From NCBI RefSeq assembly GCF_019393635.1, contig NC_057861.1, forward strand, positions 56,743,532 through 56,807,531: DNA of 64,000 nucleotides. The letters run 5' to 3'. The translations under genes were made by a program, and so were the position numbers. Source of the DNA: Dromiciops gliroides. Lineage: Eukaryota; Chordata; Mammalia; Microbiotheria; Microbiotheriidae. Shown piece after piece: positions 1 through 11,872 of the stretch. Below the pieces are notes generated by a model. That model saw only the letters and a list, made by a program, of their open reading frames with translations. It was not told the origin of the DNA and made no database searches. The stretch's first letter is position 1, and every line of letters begins with the position of its first letter.

Positions 1-2310
1 CCTCTGAATTCTGAGGTCTACCTTGGAGCAGAGTCTGGTGGCAGGGCCTAGAAAGTAGTACTGCTCTGTCAAGTGATGGGCAGTGGGAGTCAAGCAACCT
101 GCAGGGGGGATTTGAGAACATAAGCTAAGGAAGGATGGTGGCCAGACATTAGTCAGGCAATCCCTTCCTGTGGGAGGTCACACGGTAGAATGCTATAGTG
201 GGATTTGGCAAACACCAGTAAAAACAGCTGGATAACTTTCTGAACATTACTAAATTTCACAGCTGCTTAATGTTTCTGCATTGTGGCATGTGGCTGCATG
301 GCCCCTTTGAGGTGGCCCAGCCAAGGGAGCTGTAAAGTGAGGAGACCCTGGGCTGAGCTCAGGGAAGCGGCCAGGATGCTGCTGACCTCCTGGTATCCTG
401 ACCCACCGGTGAGGAGCTGCCAGCAGCTTCTAGCAAAGCTGCACCGAGGGGGAGCCCCGGCCTCAGAACACCAGACTGACTCAGTGTAAGGTTGTTTTCT
501 TGACCTTCCCCATGAACTGTCCTCCCACCCCCTCCATCTTCTTTTGGGTCATTTTCTCAGTTCCCTTTAAACCTGCTTTTGCTTCTGTTCTAAATCAGTG
601 TGTCCAGACCCTTCTGCAGACTTGGATTCTCACTCCTCTTCACTGGTGTCACAGGTCGCCAACGTTTAGGCTCACCTCAATTGACTTCTCTCTGCTTTAG
701 ATGTCATCGCCATTGCCCTTTCCCCATCCTCCTCCACCTTGCAGGTTGGCTTGATGGTCAGTCAGTCAGTCAGAACACATTTATTAAGCACCAGTTGTGT
801 GCTAGGCAGTGTTCTAAGGGCTGGAGGTACAGAGCAGAATAGCTCACCATCCAGTGGGAGAAACAACATGCAGATAATTGTGTCCAGGACAGGTGGGAAG
901 GACCTAGCATTAGGCAGGATTGAGAAAGGCCTCCAGTAGAAGGTGAGAGGTCAGGAGGGAGGGCCTTCCAGGCATGGGGGCAGCCCAGAGGTGGAGTGTG
1001 TTGTTCCAGGAACACCCCAGCCTCCTCTTCCTTTGGTACCAGTCCTGGCTTCCATCCTTCCTTGATTGCTTCACCGACGGGGCCCCATGTGGCCAATACA
1101 CTCAGTCCCTTCTCCTGCATTTGGTCTGAAGTTCGAAAGTCCTCTCCTCTCCCAGCCCGGGGGGGGGGGGGGAGGGAGAGAGAGAGTTGTCTTACTTTTT
1201 TGACCTGTGCAGTCCCTTCAGCTTTATCATTGTGTGTGAATGTGGGTTTTCTTTTCCGCAAGAAATGATGAATTCAGCTATACTACCTGCGAGCTCTTGC
1301 CTTAGCAGGGAGAATACCTTGTGTGATTATGTGTCATTCGCTGGGCCTCTGAGCAGTCAGCAAGCATTAATGCAGTGGCTCTCATGTACTAGGCTGTATT
1401 CACATATAACATCATTTCCCAGCTGAAAGAACAACCAGGGGACCGGGCTTTAACTTTCAAGTGAAGACTGGGTTGGTTCCTCTTTTGAAAGATCAAGTCA
1501 GCTCCCTGTTTGTCTGCCTCTCCCCCCCATCTTTCTCTGTCTTTTTGTATTCATTGTCTTCCTCCACCACCAGGTTCCCTTGCAAGCAGAAATCCAAGTG
1601 AGTTCATTTTCTCTTTTAGTTTCTCTATTCTTTGTTATTTAAAGTGAACACCAGCAGATATTTTTATATCTTTAAACAAAGTTGCTCTAGTCACCGTTTC
1701 TGAATAGGTGGAACCTCCCAGAGCTGGTTGCCATGATCCCCACCATCCTCTGAGTCACAGAGGATCTAATTTTACAGTTTTTTCACCAGCCTGGTGACCT
1801 TAGGGAGATGGATGTGGCTAAAATGCATGGTCTGGAAATGAAGCACAATTTCAGCTTCCCTGCAAATCGGCCAGGTCTCCTGGTGCCCAGGGCTTAATAA
1901 ATAATCTACAGTAACCCAAGCCTCCACTGGTTCCAGTCTTCCTGCCCCTATACAGAGGCCTTTTCCATCCTCTGCCTGATCTTCTTGCGTGGGTCACCCA
2001 GGGCTGCCTCAGCTACCCTCTCCTGCTCTGTAACTGAGGCTGTAGCATGGCTGCATCAGAAGGCCACTTGGAGAGAAGCTAGTTCAAAGGTTACTTGGGG
2101 ACATGTGTTTGTGTCCTCCCCATGAAGACAATGCAGAGAAAAGATCTGGATCATTGAGTCCAAGTCATCAAGCCTTCCTTAAGCACTTATATGTGCAAGG
2201 CACCGTACTGGGGATGGGAAGACAAATACAGGGGCCAGTTGCTGGCTTTCTTGGGTCTCATAAAAAAAAAAAATGCAGTTTAGTGCTATACAGCAATTAG
2301 ATATGTACAC
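1..2310. other. Non-coding stretch, mostly old repeat remains
   Basis: No credible gene is seen. Around 768-860 there is an ancient mammalian repeat with the 'catttattaagcacc' signature followed by 'gctaggcagtgttctaag'. 900-1010 continues in the style of the long form of that repeat ('ccttccaggcatgggggcagcc'). A poly-G run interrupts 1160-1172. 2155-2240 carries another copy of the same signature. The 163-codon open frame on the minus strand at 770-1261 lies across these repeats and has no recognisable domain. Confidence 0.5.
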
Positions 2311-2461
2311 AGGGGGAGCTAGGTGGCAAAGTGGATAAAGCACCAGCCCTGGATTCAAGAGGACCTGAGTTCAAATCCAACCTCAGACACTTGACACTTA
2401 CTAGCTGTGTTACCATGGACAAGTGACTTAACCCTCATTGCCCCCCCAATTAAAAAAAAAA
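2311..2461 (+). mobile_element. tRNA-derived SINE (WSINE1-type), full length
   Basis: This is the reference copy for the family. It has a head 'GGAGCTAGGTGGCAAAGTGG' (tRNA A-box region), a 'GAGTTCAAATCC' B box, a core ending 'CAAGTGACTTAACCCTCATT', then an A-rich tail. It is flanked by a 12-bp target-site duplication AGATATGTACAC at 2299-2310 and 2462-2473. Such SINEs are transcribed by RNA polymerase III. The A-tail and TSD imply insertion by L1-type target-primed reverse transcription. The family name is from memory. Confidence 0.9.
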
Positions 2462-2473
2462 AGATATGTACAC

Positions 2474-3774
2474 GGATTGTCAAGTCAGCAAACACTTTTT
2501 AAGTCCCTACTATAGACGAGGAACTACTTGAGATACATAGATAGAAATAAGATTTCTTGCTTCTAGAGAGCTTATATGGGGATAGGTGATTGGTAGATTT
2601 ATAACATGTACACACACACACAAACAGATTAAAAAAATAGAAAAGCAATGCAATGTGATTTCAAAGCAGTCAAGAGCATTGAGAAATGGAATAATCAGGA
2701 AGTCCTCATGAAGGAGGGTATGATGCCTGGGCTTTCGGGAAGAATCCAAAGTAAACATGGAGTGTATTCCAGATGTGGACAGCAGTAGAGGCATAGGCTA
2801 TTTTATTGTGTATGGAAGCCAGCCAATAGGGTAGGGTGGAGAGTATATTAAGGGAATAAAATTGGCTAAGCAGGTGGGAGCTAGATTCTGAAGAACTTCT
2901 CATGTAGCTCTGTGGAGGATATGTTGGAGAGAAGAGACTGGAAACAGGGAGACCAATTGGAGGCGGCTGCCATTGTGATTGAGGTGAGACATCAGAGAAG
3001 AGGATGGATGTACAGGATGGCACGAATATGGAATCATCAAAACTATCAGCTGATTAGAGATGGAGGAGTCAGGGAGAGGGGAGAGTTAAGGATACTTCTG
3101 AGGCTCTAAAATGTAGAATGTGATAGGGGAAGAAAGCAGAAAAAGCCCAACCGAGTGTTATGAAAAATTTGAAAGGAAGATGACATCTTGTATCTGAAGT
3201 AAGATGACCTGGGATTGAGTTATGACTGCCTCCGTGGTGGTAGTAAGTTCATGAAACCTGCCTCTCATCTGTAAAGTGAAGATATTTGACCAGACCATCC
3301 CACAGACACAGATCGGTGGGTCTTAACATCTGATGCTGAAGACTTCGAATGCCTTCTTGGCCAACCTCCTCATTTTACAGATGAAGACACTGGCTCAAGG
3401 TCACATAAACCTCAGAGGCAGAATTTCTCCTGGGGCCTCTTACTAGAGAGTCAACACTTCCTCCCTGCAGACCATGCTGACTCATCCTTCTCCATTTCTC
3501 AGTGTAGGAGCCTATGAACATTCACTCTGGCCGGGGTGGAGCAGGGGGCATTGGGTGAGGAAAGCTTCATAAAGCAGGGGGTAGCAGAGCTGGATGCTTG
3601 TGAGAAGGCTGACATGGGTGGGTGTGGGTCCAATGGGGACAGCATGAGTCCGGTTATGGAAAGAACTAGTAAGGACAGAAATGGCATGACAAGTAGTATG
3701 ATGTGGCTATAACAGAGAGCATGCATGTGAATGATGGATGGCTCAGAGCCAGATTGTGGATGCCAGGTCAAAGG
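2474..3774. other. Long copy of an ancient interspersed repeat, no gene seen
   Basis: 2480-3060 runs through the long form of the old repeat that starts with 'cagcaaacactttttaag' and continues with 'gagagcttatatgggg' and 'tccagatgtggacagcag'. The same style recurs at 39250-39490. 3340-3480 contains a MIR-like antisense piece ('ctcattttacagatgaag'). I see no gene. Confidence 0.4.
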
Positions 3775-4022
3775 CTTGTAATAATAACAACAGCTGCATT
3801 TATATACTGCCTTAAAGTTTGCAAAGCATTTCGAAAATGTTGTCTTTTTATCCAGCAACCCAGGGAGGTAAGTACTTTTATTTTCCCCATTTCACAGATG
3901 AGGAAACCTAGGTAGACAGAAGTTAAGTGACTTTCCCAGGGTCACACAACTAGTATTTCTCTCAGGCAGGATTGAACTTCAGGACTTCCTGGTTCTAAGT
4001 ACAGTCCTCCATGCTTCCCATC
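3775..4022 (-). repeat. MIR/CORE-SINE, antisense
   Basis: The antisense MIR signature is clear: 'tatactgccttaaagtttgc', 'ccatttcacagatgagg', 'aagttaagtgactttccc' and 'ggtcacacaactag'. It is ancient, with no target-site duplications recognisable. Confidence 0.75.
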
Positions 4023-4269
4023 ACCCATCCATTGCCTGATTTTGGAGTGGGACAATAGGGAGCCATTGATATTTTGGGTAGAGCAGTGTCTTGGTCAAAA
4101 CTGCACATCAGGAATAATTCCTACATACCATGTGAAAGACTGGAGGGAAGAGACTGGAGGCAGAGAGACTACTCCCAGAAGTTGCATTTCTTTGCAAAAC
4201 TCAAACATTGTAGATCTATGGATGCTGTGCATATTTAAAAGGTGTCTTGAGTTGTAAAGAGAAACCATT

Positions 4270-4560
4270 TCAATTCAATCTATATTTACTAAGCAACTGT
4301 TATGTGCCAGATACTGTACTAAGGGCCGAGCATACAAATAAGAAAAAGAAAGACAGTCCCTGCCCTTAAGGATCTTCCAGTCTAATGGAGGAAGACAACA
4401 CATCAGAGGAAGCTGAGAAGGGAGGAAGGTCTCCTCCCTACGTGTAGGCTTGGTGGAGAAGGCAGGGTATTGCCACCAGGTGAGAAGTGAGGAGATGTTC
4501 TGAGCCAAGCTCCCTCCTTGAATGGAGATTTGAAAGCTGGGATGGGCTGGCATGATGGAA
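4270..4560 (+). repeat. Ancient interspersed repeat ('tgtgccagatactg' type)
   Basis: Begins 'tttactaagcaactgttatg', passes 'gccagatactgtactaaggg' and 'acagtccctgcccttaagga', then becomes unalignable by eye. It is the same family as 2480-3060, 13140-13265, 26445-26560, 39250-39490 and 57990-58270. I do not assign a Repbase name. Confidence 0.55.
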
Positions 4561-4985
4561 TCTTGCAGTGATTAGGACGCCTTCAGAGAGTCTCTGCACC
4601 ATGCTGCCTTTCACTCCCTTTCTGTCTTTGTTCAGAGGATTTGGAGCTCAGAAGGACAAGAGAGATCTCTGATCCCACTCCCTTTTTAAGCAGATGAGGA
4701 CATCAAGACCCAAACAATGAATTTCCCAAAGTAATTGAGCTAGTAAGTGGAAGAGTCAGGATTGGCACCCAGGTCTTAATGTGAATTCATGTCACCCAGC
4801 CCAGCCGGTGTCCTCAACAGCTGGCAAAGGGGATTGCTAAGCCACTCACTTTCAGTGGTCCTTGAAGGATTGGGAAGAATGGAAACAGTATTTTATGACT
4901 GGAGAAGGGCAGACATCTGTTTTTTAAAAGGGCAAAGGAGGCAGTTGCCGCCCAAGAGTTTCTCTTGCTTTATCTCTGGTCCCCC

Positions 4986-5654
4986 ATGGCCTTGCAGAAC
5001 CACAACCTGGCTGCTGCCAGCACTGCAGCCTCCCATAAGGGGGCCTAGCCTGGGACGGACGTGACCCTCAGATTTGTGGGCAAGAGGTTACAGCAAGAAT
5101 TGATGACCCTAATGATGTCTGGAGACAAAGGAATTTCTGCCTTCCCAGAATCTGACAATCTCTTCAAATGGTTCGGCATCATCTGTGGAGCTGCTGGGAC
5201 AGTATATGAATACCGGAGGTACAAGCTCTCCCTGGAGTTCCCCAGCGGCTCCCCATATAATGCTCCCACTGTGAAATTTGTTACACCTCGTTACCGTCTT
5301 AATGTGGATACCCAAGGCAATATCTGTTAGGACATCCTCAAGGACGAGCTCTGTATGATGTCAGGACCATTCTACTATCTGTCCAGAGCCTGCTGGGAGA
5401 ACCCAACATTGACAGCCCATTGAACACACATGCTGCTGAACTTTGGACAAATCCTACAGCCTTTAAAAAGTACCAGCTGGAAACCTACATGAAGCAGGTG
5501 ACTAGCCAGGAGCCCGTGCGCATCTTTTCCCCTTCCTCATAACCTGTCTTCTCTCCTCTGTACAAGACTGTATCATACTGTTTTCCTTTTTTTCCTAAAC
5601 TCAGCCCTCAACATTAATGTATAGATAATGTTTTTTAAGCTAAAAAAAAAAAAA
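4986..5654 (+). pseudogene. UBE2C: Processed pseudogene of ubiquitin-conjugating enzyme E2 C
   Basis: An intron-less copy of UBE2C, the E2 enzyme that works with the anaphase-promoting complex to ubiquitylate mitotic cyclins and securin. Conceptual translation from ATG 4986 gives MALQNHNLAAASTAASHKGA, a stop (TAG at 5046), then VGKRLQQELMTLMMSGDKGI and on to NVDTQGNIC. The catalytic Cys codon (5325-5327) is kept but is followed at once by TAG (5328-5330) where the parent has Leu. The HPN motif before it reads RLN. About 7 nt are missing near 5346-5352 relative to the parent as I remember it, shifting frame. After that LYDVRT...[14 protein letters not shown] through KQVTSQEP is readable in another frame. 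A 3' UTR and an A-run (5642-5654) follow, showing retroposition. No clear target-site duplication was found, so the 5' limit is uncertain. It cannot encode an active enzyme. Confidence 0.95.
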
Positions 5655-7949
5655 GAAAAGGGGTGGGGGAAAAGGGAGGTTATAGGCTCACGAGCCAGAC
5701 CTTGATTTCTGGGAATATTCTAGAACGTATCTTTGTATCCCTTAGGTCAGTTAGCAGGTCTTGTCCACCAGGTTATAGATAATTGTGATCTCCACATTGG
5801 TAGAGGGAATTCCCATCTTAGTAGTTCCCTTTGCTATTGAAATCCCAGTCCCTTATTAAAGGGATGGTTTCTCACCATCTATAAAAAGAAGTTGTGATCA
5901 GAACCATCAGCTTTGGGTGGTTGGCTCTTGTCTTCATCAAGAGCAGGTCATACCATGCAAGGCTCCTGGTTGGTGTCATCTTGGATCGCACTCTTGGCTC
6001 GGGAATGCTGTCTGTTGGTGAGCGCTCTCCTCTCAGGACAGAGTAGGTAATGTAGGGTTTCTGAACTCTGCTTGAGGTCATGTGCTCATTCCCTCTCTCT
6101 CCCTCTGTCTGTCTCTCTCTCTCTCTGAGAGACAACATGGTGATGCAGGGGCTTTTCTGTTTGTGTTAAATGCCATGCAGTCAATACTTTACTGATATTT
6201 AATATTAATTAATAATAAATACTTACTGCCAAGGGGGGGGGGCAGGTCATACCTGGCCTAATAGACAGTGGTACCATTAGATGGATTTGTGACTGTTTGA
6301 ACAACTGGACCCAAAGAGTGGTTGTAATAATCTGATATCTTAGTAAAGGATCTCCAATGGAATGCCTTGAGTGTCTCTCTGTCCTTGCTTATGTGCCTTA
6401 GACAAAGGCACGGGCAGCCTGCACTGTTATCAGATGTGCAGGTGACACCAGCCTGGGAGGAAGGATAGCTAATATGCTGGATGTCAGAGCTAGGAACCCG
6501 AAAAGACCCTCACAGTATTGGCTCAAGTCTAATTCACTTAAATGTCACCTCTGGGTCCCCTGCTTCTGATAGAGGAGCTTTCACCTCATCTTTCTGGGGC
6601 ACAGGCCTCTAAGCCACTCCCTTGCTCTCTCCTTGGCCTTTCCCCCATTTCCTGGCACCTCCTTTATGTGGTGTCTTCCCCCATTAAGATGTAGGTGCCT
6701 TGAGAGCAGGAGCCATCATGCTTGCTTGGATTTGCGTTTCTAGTGCTTAGCACAGGTCCTAACACATGCTAAGTGCTTAATGATCCTCTATTGATTCTGT
6801 TCACTGGGTGTTTCCCTCCCTCCCCCAATCTGTGTGTCTTCCCATTTCAGCATGTGTTTGTGTGTCTTTCTCCCCAGTCTCCATGTTTGCACTTCTCACT
6901 GCCTCACTGTCCTTCCTCCATCCCCTCCTTTTCCAGGAACAGGAATGAATGACTCATCAGCTCCCATCATGTATTTTACTCAAGAGCTGTGGGCTCTGGG
7001 AGAGGATGAAATTCCATTTTATCCAGAATTAAAGTGGCCCCTCTGAACTATGGGAAATGTCAGCGGCCTAGAGAAATAACCATTACTCTTGTTGGAATTT
7101 AAAAGTACGAATCACTGGCCTTCCCATAAACCAACTTTCCAACCAACTCTCCCCATGCTGTTGTTGAGGCTTCGTTAGGGTGCTTGGTTTTAGCTGACTC
7201 AGGGGCCAGAATCGCCTTTTAAGGGGGTGGACAGAAAGAACTTTTCACCAAAAAGGGAAGCCTGAAGAGCTCTGAGCAGAATGATTCATTCTGCTTTCTC
7301 AGGGGTCTTCTTGCATTACCCAGCACTGTGGGCTGATTTTTGTGCAAGCTCTCCATTTTTTGGGAGCCAGCTCCCCTGTTCAGCATTGCAGCTGGACCTA
7401 GAACTTGGTGGCCGGAGAGTATGGGTTTGGGACGCTGGCCTAGGCCTCTGTATTAGCACAGGATGAACTATATTTGACAGATATTTCTCGAGTACCTTTT
7501 CTGTACAGATCTTATGCTAGCCTTTGTGGAAAATGCAAATAAGGCAGCCCCAGGGCTCATGGAAATAACCCTGGACTGGGGACTAGTCTTGGCTCTACCA
7601 TTAATTCACTGGGTGACCGTGGGCTAATCCCATAATCTCTCTTGGCCAAAGTTTTTCTGCTCTGTAAAATGAGTACAGGATGAGATGATTGCTAAGTGCA
7701 TTCCAGATGGAACAGGCTAGTTGTCTTATGTTCTCACATTGCTTCCACCTCTGAGATTTGGGGTTCGACATGTTCAGGCCTTTTCCAGCCCCCCCCCCCC
7801 ATCAGGTATCAATGGCTCTGATTACTCTTGAGGTTCCAGCTGTCTGCCTGTCTGTGAGATTGTGTGATTGCTTCATTCTGAAGTTCTGATGCAGTCCTGG
7901 CTTTCAATGGTTAATAATCCAGGAGCCAGGACCTTCCTCTCCCAGACAG
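5655..7949. other. Non-coding stretch between retrocopy and SINE cluster
   Basis: No gene seen. It holds a CT/GA-rich patch (6090-6128), an AT-rich patch followed by a G-run (6195-6240), an old-repeat tail near 6660-6800 ('tccttaagatgtagg'-like text then 'agtgcttagcacaggtcc'), and a MIR in sense at 7560-7695 ('gggtgaccgtgggctaatcc', 'ctgctctgtaaaatgagtac'). A poly-C run ends at 7800. 7040-7270 has no recognised repeat. Confidence 0.45.
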
Positions 7950-8455
7950 ATTCTTCTATGAAGGCAAACTAGACCATCTTTTGCCTCCATTCTTACCTAG
8001 ACTTTAATCGCTGTATGGGCATTTCCTCAGACAAACTGAGACCTAGGAAAGACCTCCGCTTAGAAAGGCTAAGGTCGGAGGCAGCTAGGTGGCACAGTGG
8101 ATAGAGCATCGGCCCTGGATTCAGGAGGACCTGAGTTCAAATTCAGCCTCTGACACTTGACACTTGCTAGCTGTGTGACCCAGGGCAAGTCACTTAACCC
8201 TCATTGCCCCACCCCACCCCCCAAAAAAAAGAAAGAAAGAAAGGCTAAGGTTTCCCACTGCAGTGGGACCATCTTCAGTCATCTGACCTATGTCTTGTCA
8301 CTGGACTCAGATGACCCTGGAGGAGAGAGTGAGGCTGGTGACTCTGCCTCACTTCAGTTCAATTCACTGCAAGTCAAGACACCCCCCACCCCCCATGTCA
8401 TTGGTCCTGATGTCATTAGTGCTCTTCACTAATGAAGAATGAACAACAACAGTCC
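7950..8455 (+). repeat. Older marsupial SINE with long tail, interrupted by a younger SINE
   Basis: The head reads 'cagacaaactgagacctagg' and the 3' part 'gggaccatcttcagtcatct', 'gactcagatgaccctggagg', 'gagagtgaggctggtgactc', ending in a (AAC)-rich tail near 8445-8454. Removing the younger SINE (8076-8237) plus one copy of its duplication makes the element continuous. The same 3' part occurs antisense at 19985-20140, joined to a different head. I recognise the family as marsupial but will not assign a name. Confidence 0.6.
8076..8237 (+). mobile_element. WSINE1-type SINE nested in an older SINE
   Basis: Complete head-to-tail copy. A 14-bp target-site duplication AGAAAGGCTAAGGT lies at 8062-8075 and 8238-8251. 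The tail is a short C-rich then A/GA-rich run. It splits the element at 7950-8455, so it is the younger of the two. Confidence 0.92.
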
Positions 8456-9431
8456 AGGAGCCATGTCCTGACAAGCACCCAAGCTTTATCCCCTTTAGGT
8501 CCTGGGATGTCTGGCTCTGAAGTCTTTAAAGCTGCTCTAAATGTGATGTCAAACACAGGAGCTTGGGGGTCCTTGTTAAGGTCTGAGAAGGCAAAGAAGG
8601 GCCCTTCTCTCTGGAGCCCCTGAAGACAATCACTGTTTGTGAAGAGGCCAGAAAATGAGTGTCCCTGGGTCCTAGGAGAACAGACATTGGACAGTTTAGG
8701 GGAAGCCCTGAGAAAATGAATCCACGCCTCACACCTGAGCTACAGAAAGCTCCAGTTCTGACAAGGAAGCCTTTTTTCCTACTCTGTGAAATGGCCTGGG
8801 TACCACAGTGGAGGGAGCTGCCCAGCTGGCTGGAGGCTTATCCTGTGCCCTGGGATGCTTTGAGAATACTGACACAGTTCTGTTTCATCCATCACAGAAG
8901 GTGAGATAACTCTGTGTTTTCCTGCCTCACCCACCACCACCACCTCCTCCAACATATTGTGCTTCTCTCCATTGCCCTTTGTCCCCTCCACAATCTCTGC
9001 TGCCATGCTCGGCCCCCTTGGGAACAAGCCTCCTTTTCATAAGGCAGCATTGTGACACCAGCTCCTCTGTGGAGGGACCACATTATTCATCTGGCTCTGT
9101 CACCTACTAGAGATTGTGACTCCAGTGGCCTTCCTGCTCCCTCATTTGTCAAGTCTTTTTCATCAGAGGTTATTTTCTGTTACTGGTGACAATGCCCAAA
9201 TGCTCCCATTTTGCTAAAATCAATCAAGAAATATTTATCAAGTGCTGACCATGTGCACACTAAGAATTGGACCTGGGATCAGAAAGACCCAGATTCAAAT
9301 GCAAGTTCTATGACCAGAGGCAAGGAATCCTCCATTTCCTTCTCTGTAAAATACCTCTAGCACTTATAAGGTTGTTCTGAAGTTAAAACAAGCTAGGGTA
9401 ATTAAATATTTGTCAACCTTAAAACGCCAGA
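8456..9431. other. Non-coding stretch
   Basis: No gene seen. 8930-8950 has a CAC/CCA microsatellite-like patch. 9215-9260 shows an ancient repeat signature ('aatatttatcaagtgctgac') and 9270-9420 a diverged MIR in sense ('cagattcaaatgcaagttct', 'ccttctctgtaaaatacc'). Confidence 0.4.
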
Positions 9432-9582
9432 GGGGCAGCTAGGTGGCGCAGTGGATAAAGCACTAGCCCTGGATTCAGGAGGACCTGAGTTCAAATCCAG
9501 CTTCAAACACTTGACACTTACTATCTGTGTGACCCTAGGCAAGTCACTTAACCCTCGTTGCCCCATGCCAAAAAAAAAAAAG
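9432..9582 (+). mobile_element. WSINE1-type SINE
   Basis: Full-length copy from 'GGGGCAGCTAGGTGGCGCAG' to an 11-nt A-run. I could not find a convincing target-site duplication. Confidence 0.9.
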
Positions 9583-10384
9583 GAACACTAAAAAATGCTA
9601 ACTCTTTCTGCTTTCTGTTTGTGCAAATTGAAGAATATCAGAGGTCATTTCATCCAATTCCCTTCCTGACTCTTACATGCCTGCCACATGCTCATCTACC
9701 CCCTCCTTCACCCCCAGCGATGTGAGGGCGATTCCTGAAGTTGGCATGGTATGATGGCAAGAGTGTTGGATTTAGGAGTCAGGGAGGTACAGGTTCCCAT
9801 GCCACAGTTAGAGTGGATTAGTTCGTGGGCAGGCTTCTTTACTGTGCTGAGTTTCACTCTCCTCATCTGTGAAATGGGTATAGCAATAGGTACACCACCT
9901 ACCTTACAGGGCTGTTTTAAGTTATATACTTTAAAAGCTTTATTGTGTAAAAATGCGAGTTGTCATATTAGTATCATTGCCACCACCAGAGCAGTGGGTC
10001 CTCTCCCCATTAGGATGCTCTTTCTTCATTCCACCCTGGCACCGTCCCACCTTTTCCCCACACCTGATCCCCTTCTCTAAGCTTCACATTTCAGGGGCTC
10101 TGGCTTATCCTGGAGCTTGCACACAGTGATTCCAGGTGCTTTTAAAGAGCAAGCTACCCCTGTGCCTGGAATACTCACCCTTCTTAGCCTTGCCTTTCAG
10201 CTCCAATCTCAGTTTCTGCAGGAGGCTTTTCCCTTGCCTGCCCCTCCAGCTCCTGGTGCCTTTCCCTCTGAGTGACCTTTAATTTTCTCTCATGCACCTA
10301 ATTTTTTGTCTGTTGTCAACCTGATTAGACTAGGAGCTCTGAGGGTGAGGACTCTATTTTTGCCTCATTGTATTGCCTGCCTCA

Positions 10385-10522
10385 GAGTCTTACTAGCTCT
10401 TTTCCTCAGTTTCCTCATCTGTAAAATGAGATAGAATAGGAAATCACAAACCCCTCCAGTATGTCTGCCAAGAAAACCCCAAATGGGGCCATGAAGAGTG
10501 ACACGACTGAATAACAAAAGTA
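10385..10522 (+). repeat. 3' half of a tRNA-SINE with RTE/BovB-like tail
   Basis: The 'cctcatctgtaaaatgagat' core is followed by 'ctccagtatgtctgccaaga', 'aaaaccccaaatggggcc' and 'gacacgactgaataacaa'. The GACACGACTGA end resembles the 3' end of RTE/BovB LINEs and the SINEs they mobilise. Better copies lie at 39587-39797 and 50094-50338. Confidence 0.7.
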
Positions 10523-11340
10523 TCACCCCACTTAGCACAGTCCTCGGCACATAGTAAACATGTCCTAAGTGTTGGTTACAGACTGACTGATTTCCTGTCC
10601 CTGGTCCTCTTTCTTCCCTCTGGGACCAAGTAGAACAGGATCATAAGTAAGATGTCAGAGGATTTTGTGGGATGGGGTGCCCAGGGGATGCTTCTCTGCA
10701 AGAGGTTGGACCGGGAGGATGAATAGGAAATGGGTAGAGAGGAAAGGGGGTCCTCCTCCCATTCTGGGGAACAGGACAGAGCGACAGGAAGGGAGGAGGC
10801 TTCTTGGGTAGTTGGGGCAGTCCCTGCAGAAGAATCGTTGGAGACATGGCTGAGAGGTATATTGGGATATTAGACAGAAGACCTTGAATACCATAAGATG
10901 AGGAATTTAGGCTTCCCTTAGAAGGCGTTGGGGTGCCCGTGGCAGTATTTGAACAGAAGAGTGATATCACCCCAGAGTTGGTCTGTGGGAAGATACCTCT
11001 GCTGACCTGTGCATGATCCAAGGGAGGCTGGGCCGGCAGTGCCAGCTTGGCCAGGAATATGCTGGGCTCAGTTTGAAAGTGTCCCACCCTCACTCACTGC
11101 TACTGCCCACCTGAGAATTTCTTCTTGCCAGCTATTGACTGGAAATACCAACCACGGGGTTTTGTCTGTATGGGAAATTGATCAGTTTTATTGAATCCTT
11201 TTGAGGGTTGAAGTATACTCTCTTAAAACTATTGACTTCCTTCTTGCAGTAGTTAAAAAGCCCAATGTGATGTTCTAAGCAGAATTCCTGCCCTCAGATA
11301 GCATCATGGCTTGGGTTTTTTCTCTGTGTTAATCTCCTAT

Positions 11341-11343
<3 letters not shown>

Positions 11344-11397
<54 letters not shown>

Positions 11398-11425
11398 GGG
11401 GGGGAGGGGGAGGGAGGGAGGGAGA
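11344..11425 (+). repeat. (GT)n-(GA)n-(G/GGGA)n compound microsatellite
   Basis: About 17 GT units pass directly into GA units, then a G-rich 'gggaggga' tract. It is read directly and is probably length-variable. Confidence 0.95.
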
Positions 11426-11581
11426 TGCAGGCATTGGGGTCTTTTGTGAAGATCCCATCAGAGTTGTTTTGGAGAGACAGTGTGGCTAAGTGGAAAGGGC
11501 ACTATATTTGGAGACTAGGGCTGTGACACATACTAGCTTGGTATAAGACTTTAGGGCAGAATTCTTGTGTCTTAGTTTCTT

Positions 11582-11767
11582 TTTTTTCTTTTCTTTCTTT
11601 CTTTCTTTTTCTTTTATTTATTTATTTTTTTTGGTGAGGCAATTGGGGTTAAGTGACTTGCCCAGGGTCACACAGCTAGTAAGTGTTAAGTGTCTGAGGC
11701 TGGATTTGAACTCAGGTCCTCCTGAATCCAGGGCCAGTGCTCTATCCACTGCGCCACCTAGCTGCCC
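11582..11767 (-). mobile_element. WSINE1-type SINE, antisense
   Basis: Ends 'GCGCCACCTAGCTGCC' at the right, with a T/CT-rich tail at the left. A target-site duplication TGTGTCTTAGTTTCT (11566-11580 and 11768-11782) flanks it. The A-tail has degenerated to (CTTT)n-like text. Confidence 0.92.
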
Positions 11768-11872
11768 TGTGTCTTAGTTTCTTTATCTACAAAATGAAGA
11801 GTTTAAACTCAGTCCCTTCCAGCTCTAAATCTGTTATCCCTTAATCTGTTTTTGTCTGAAACTCCTTTCTTG

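Larger units (their letters stand above)
9583..11565. other. Non-coding stretch with MIR-type and RTE-tailed SINE remains
   Basis: 9745-9960 is a MIR/CORE-SINE in sense ('ctcctcatctgtgaaatggg'). 10385-10522 is the 3' part of an RTE-tailed SINE (listed separately). 10560-11290 has no recognised repeat apart from a short C-rich region. The 150-codon minus frame at 10641-11093 is low-complexity Pro/Ser-rich and is not supported as a gene. Confidence 0.45.

Noticed and set aside
770-1261. 163-codon minus-strand open frame, the second longest here
   Set aside because: It crosses an ancient repeat and a poly-G run and has no domain or splice context.
2311-2461. Functional tRNA genes at the A/B-box sequences
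   Set aside because: The boxes belong to SINEs with A-tails and target-site duplications and do not fold as intact tRNAs.
10641-11093. 150-codon Pro/Ser-rich minus frame
   Set aside because: Low-complexity translation without stops by composition; no homology recalled.
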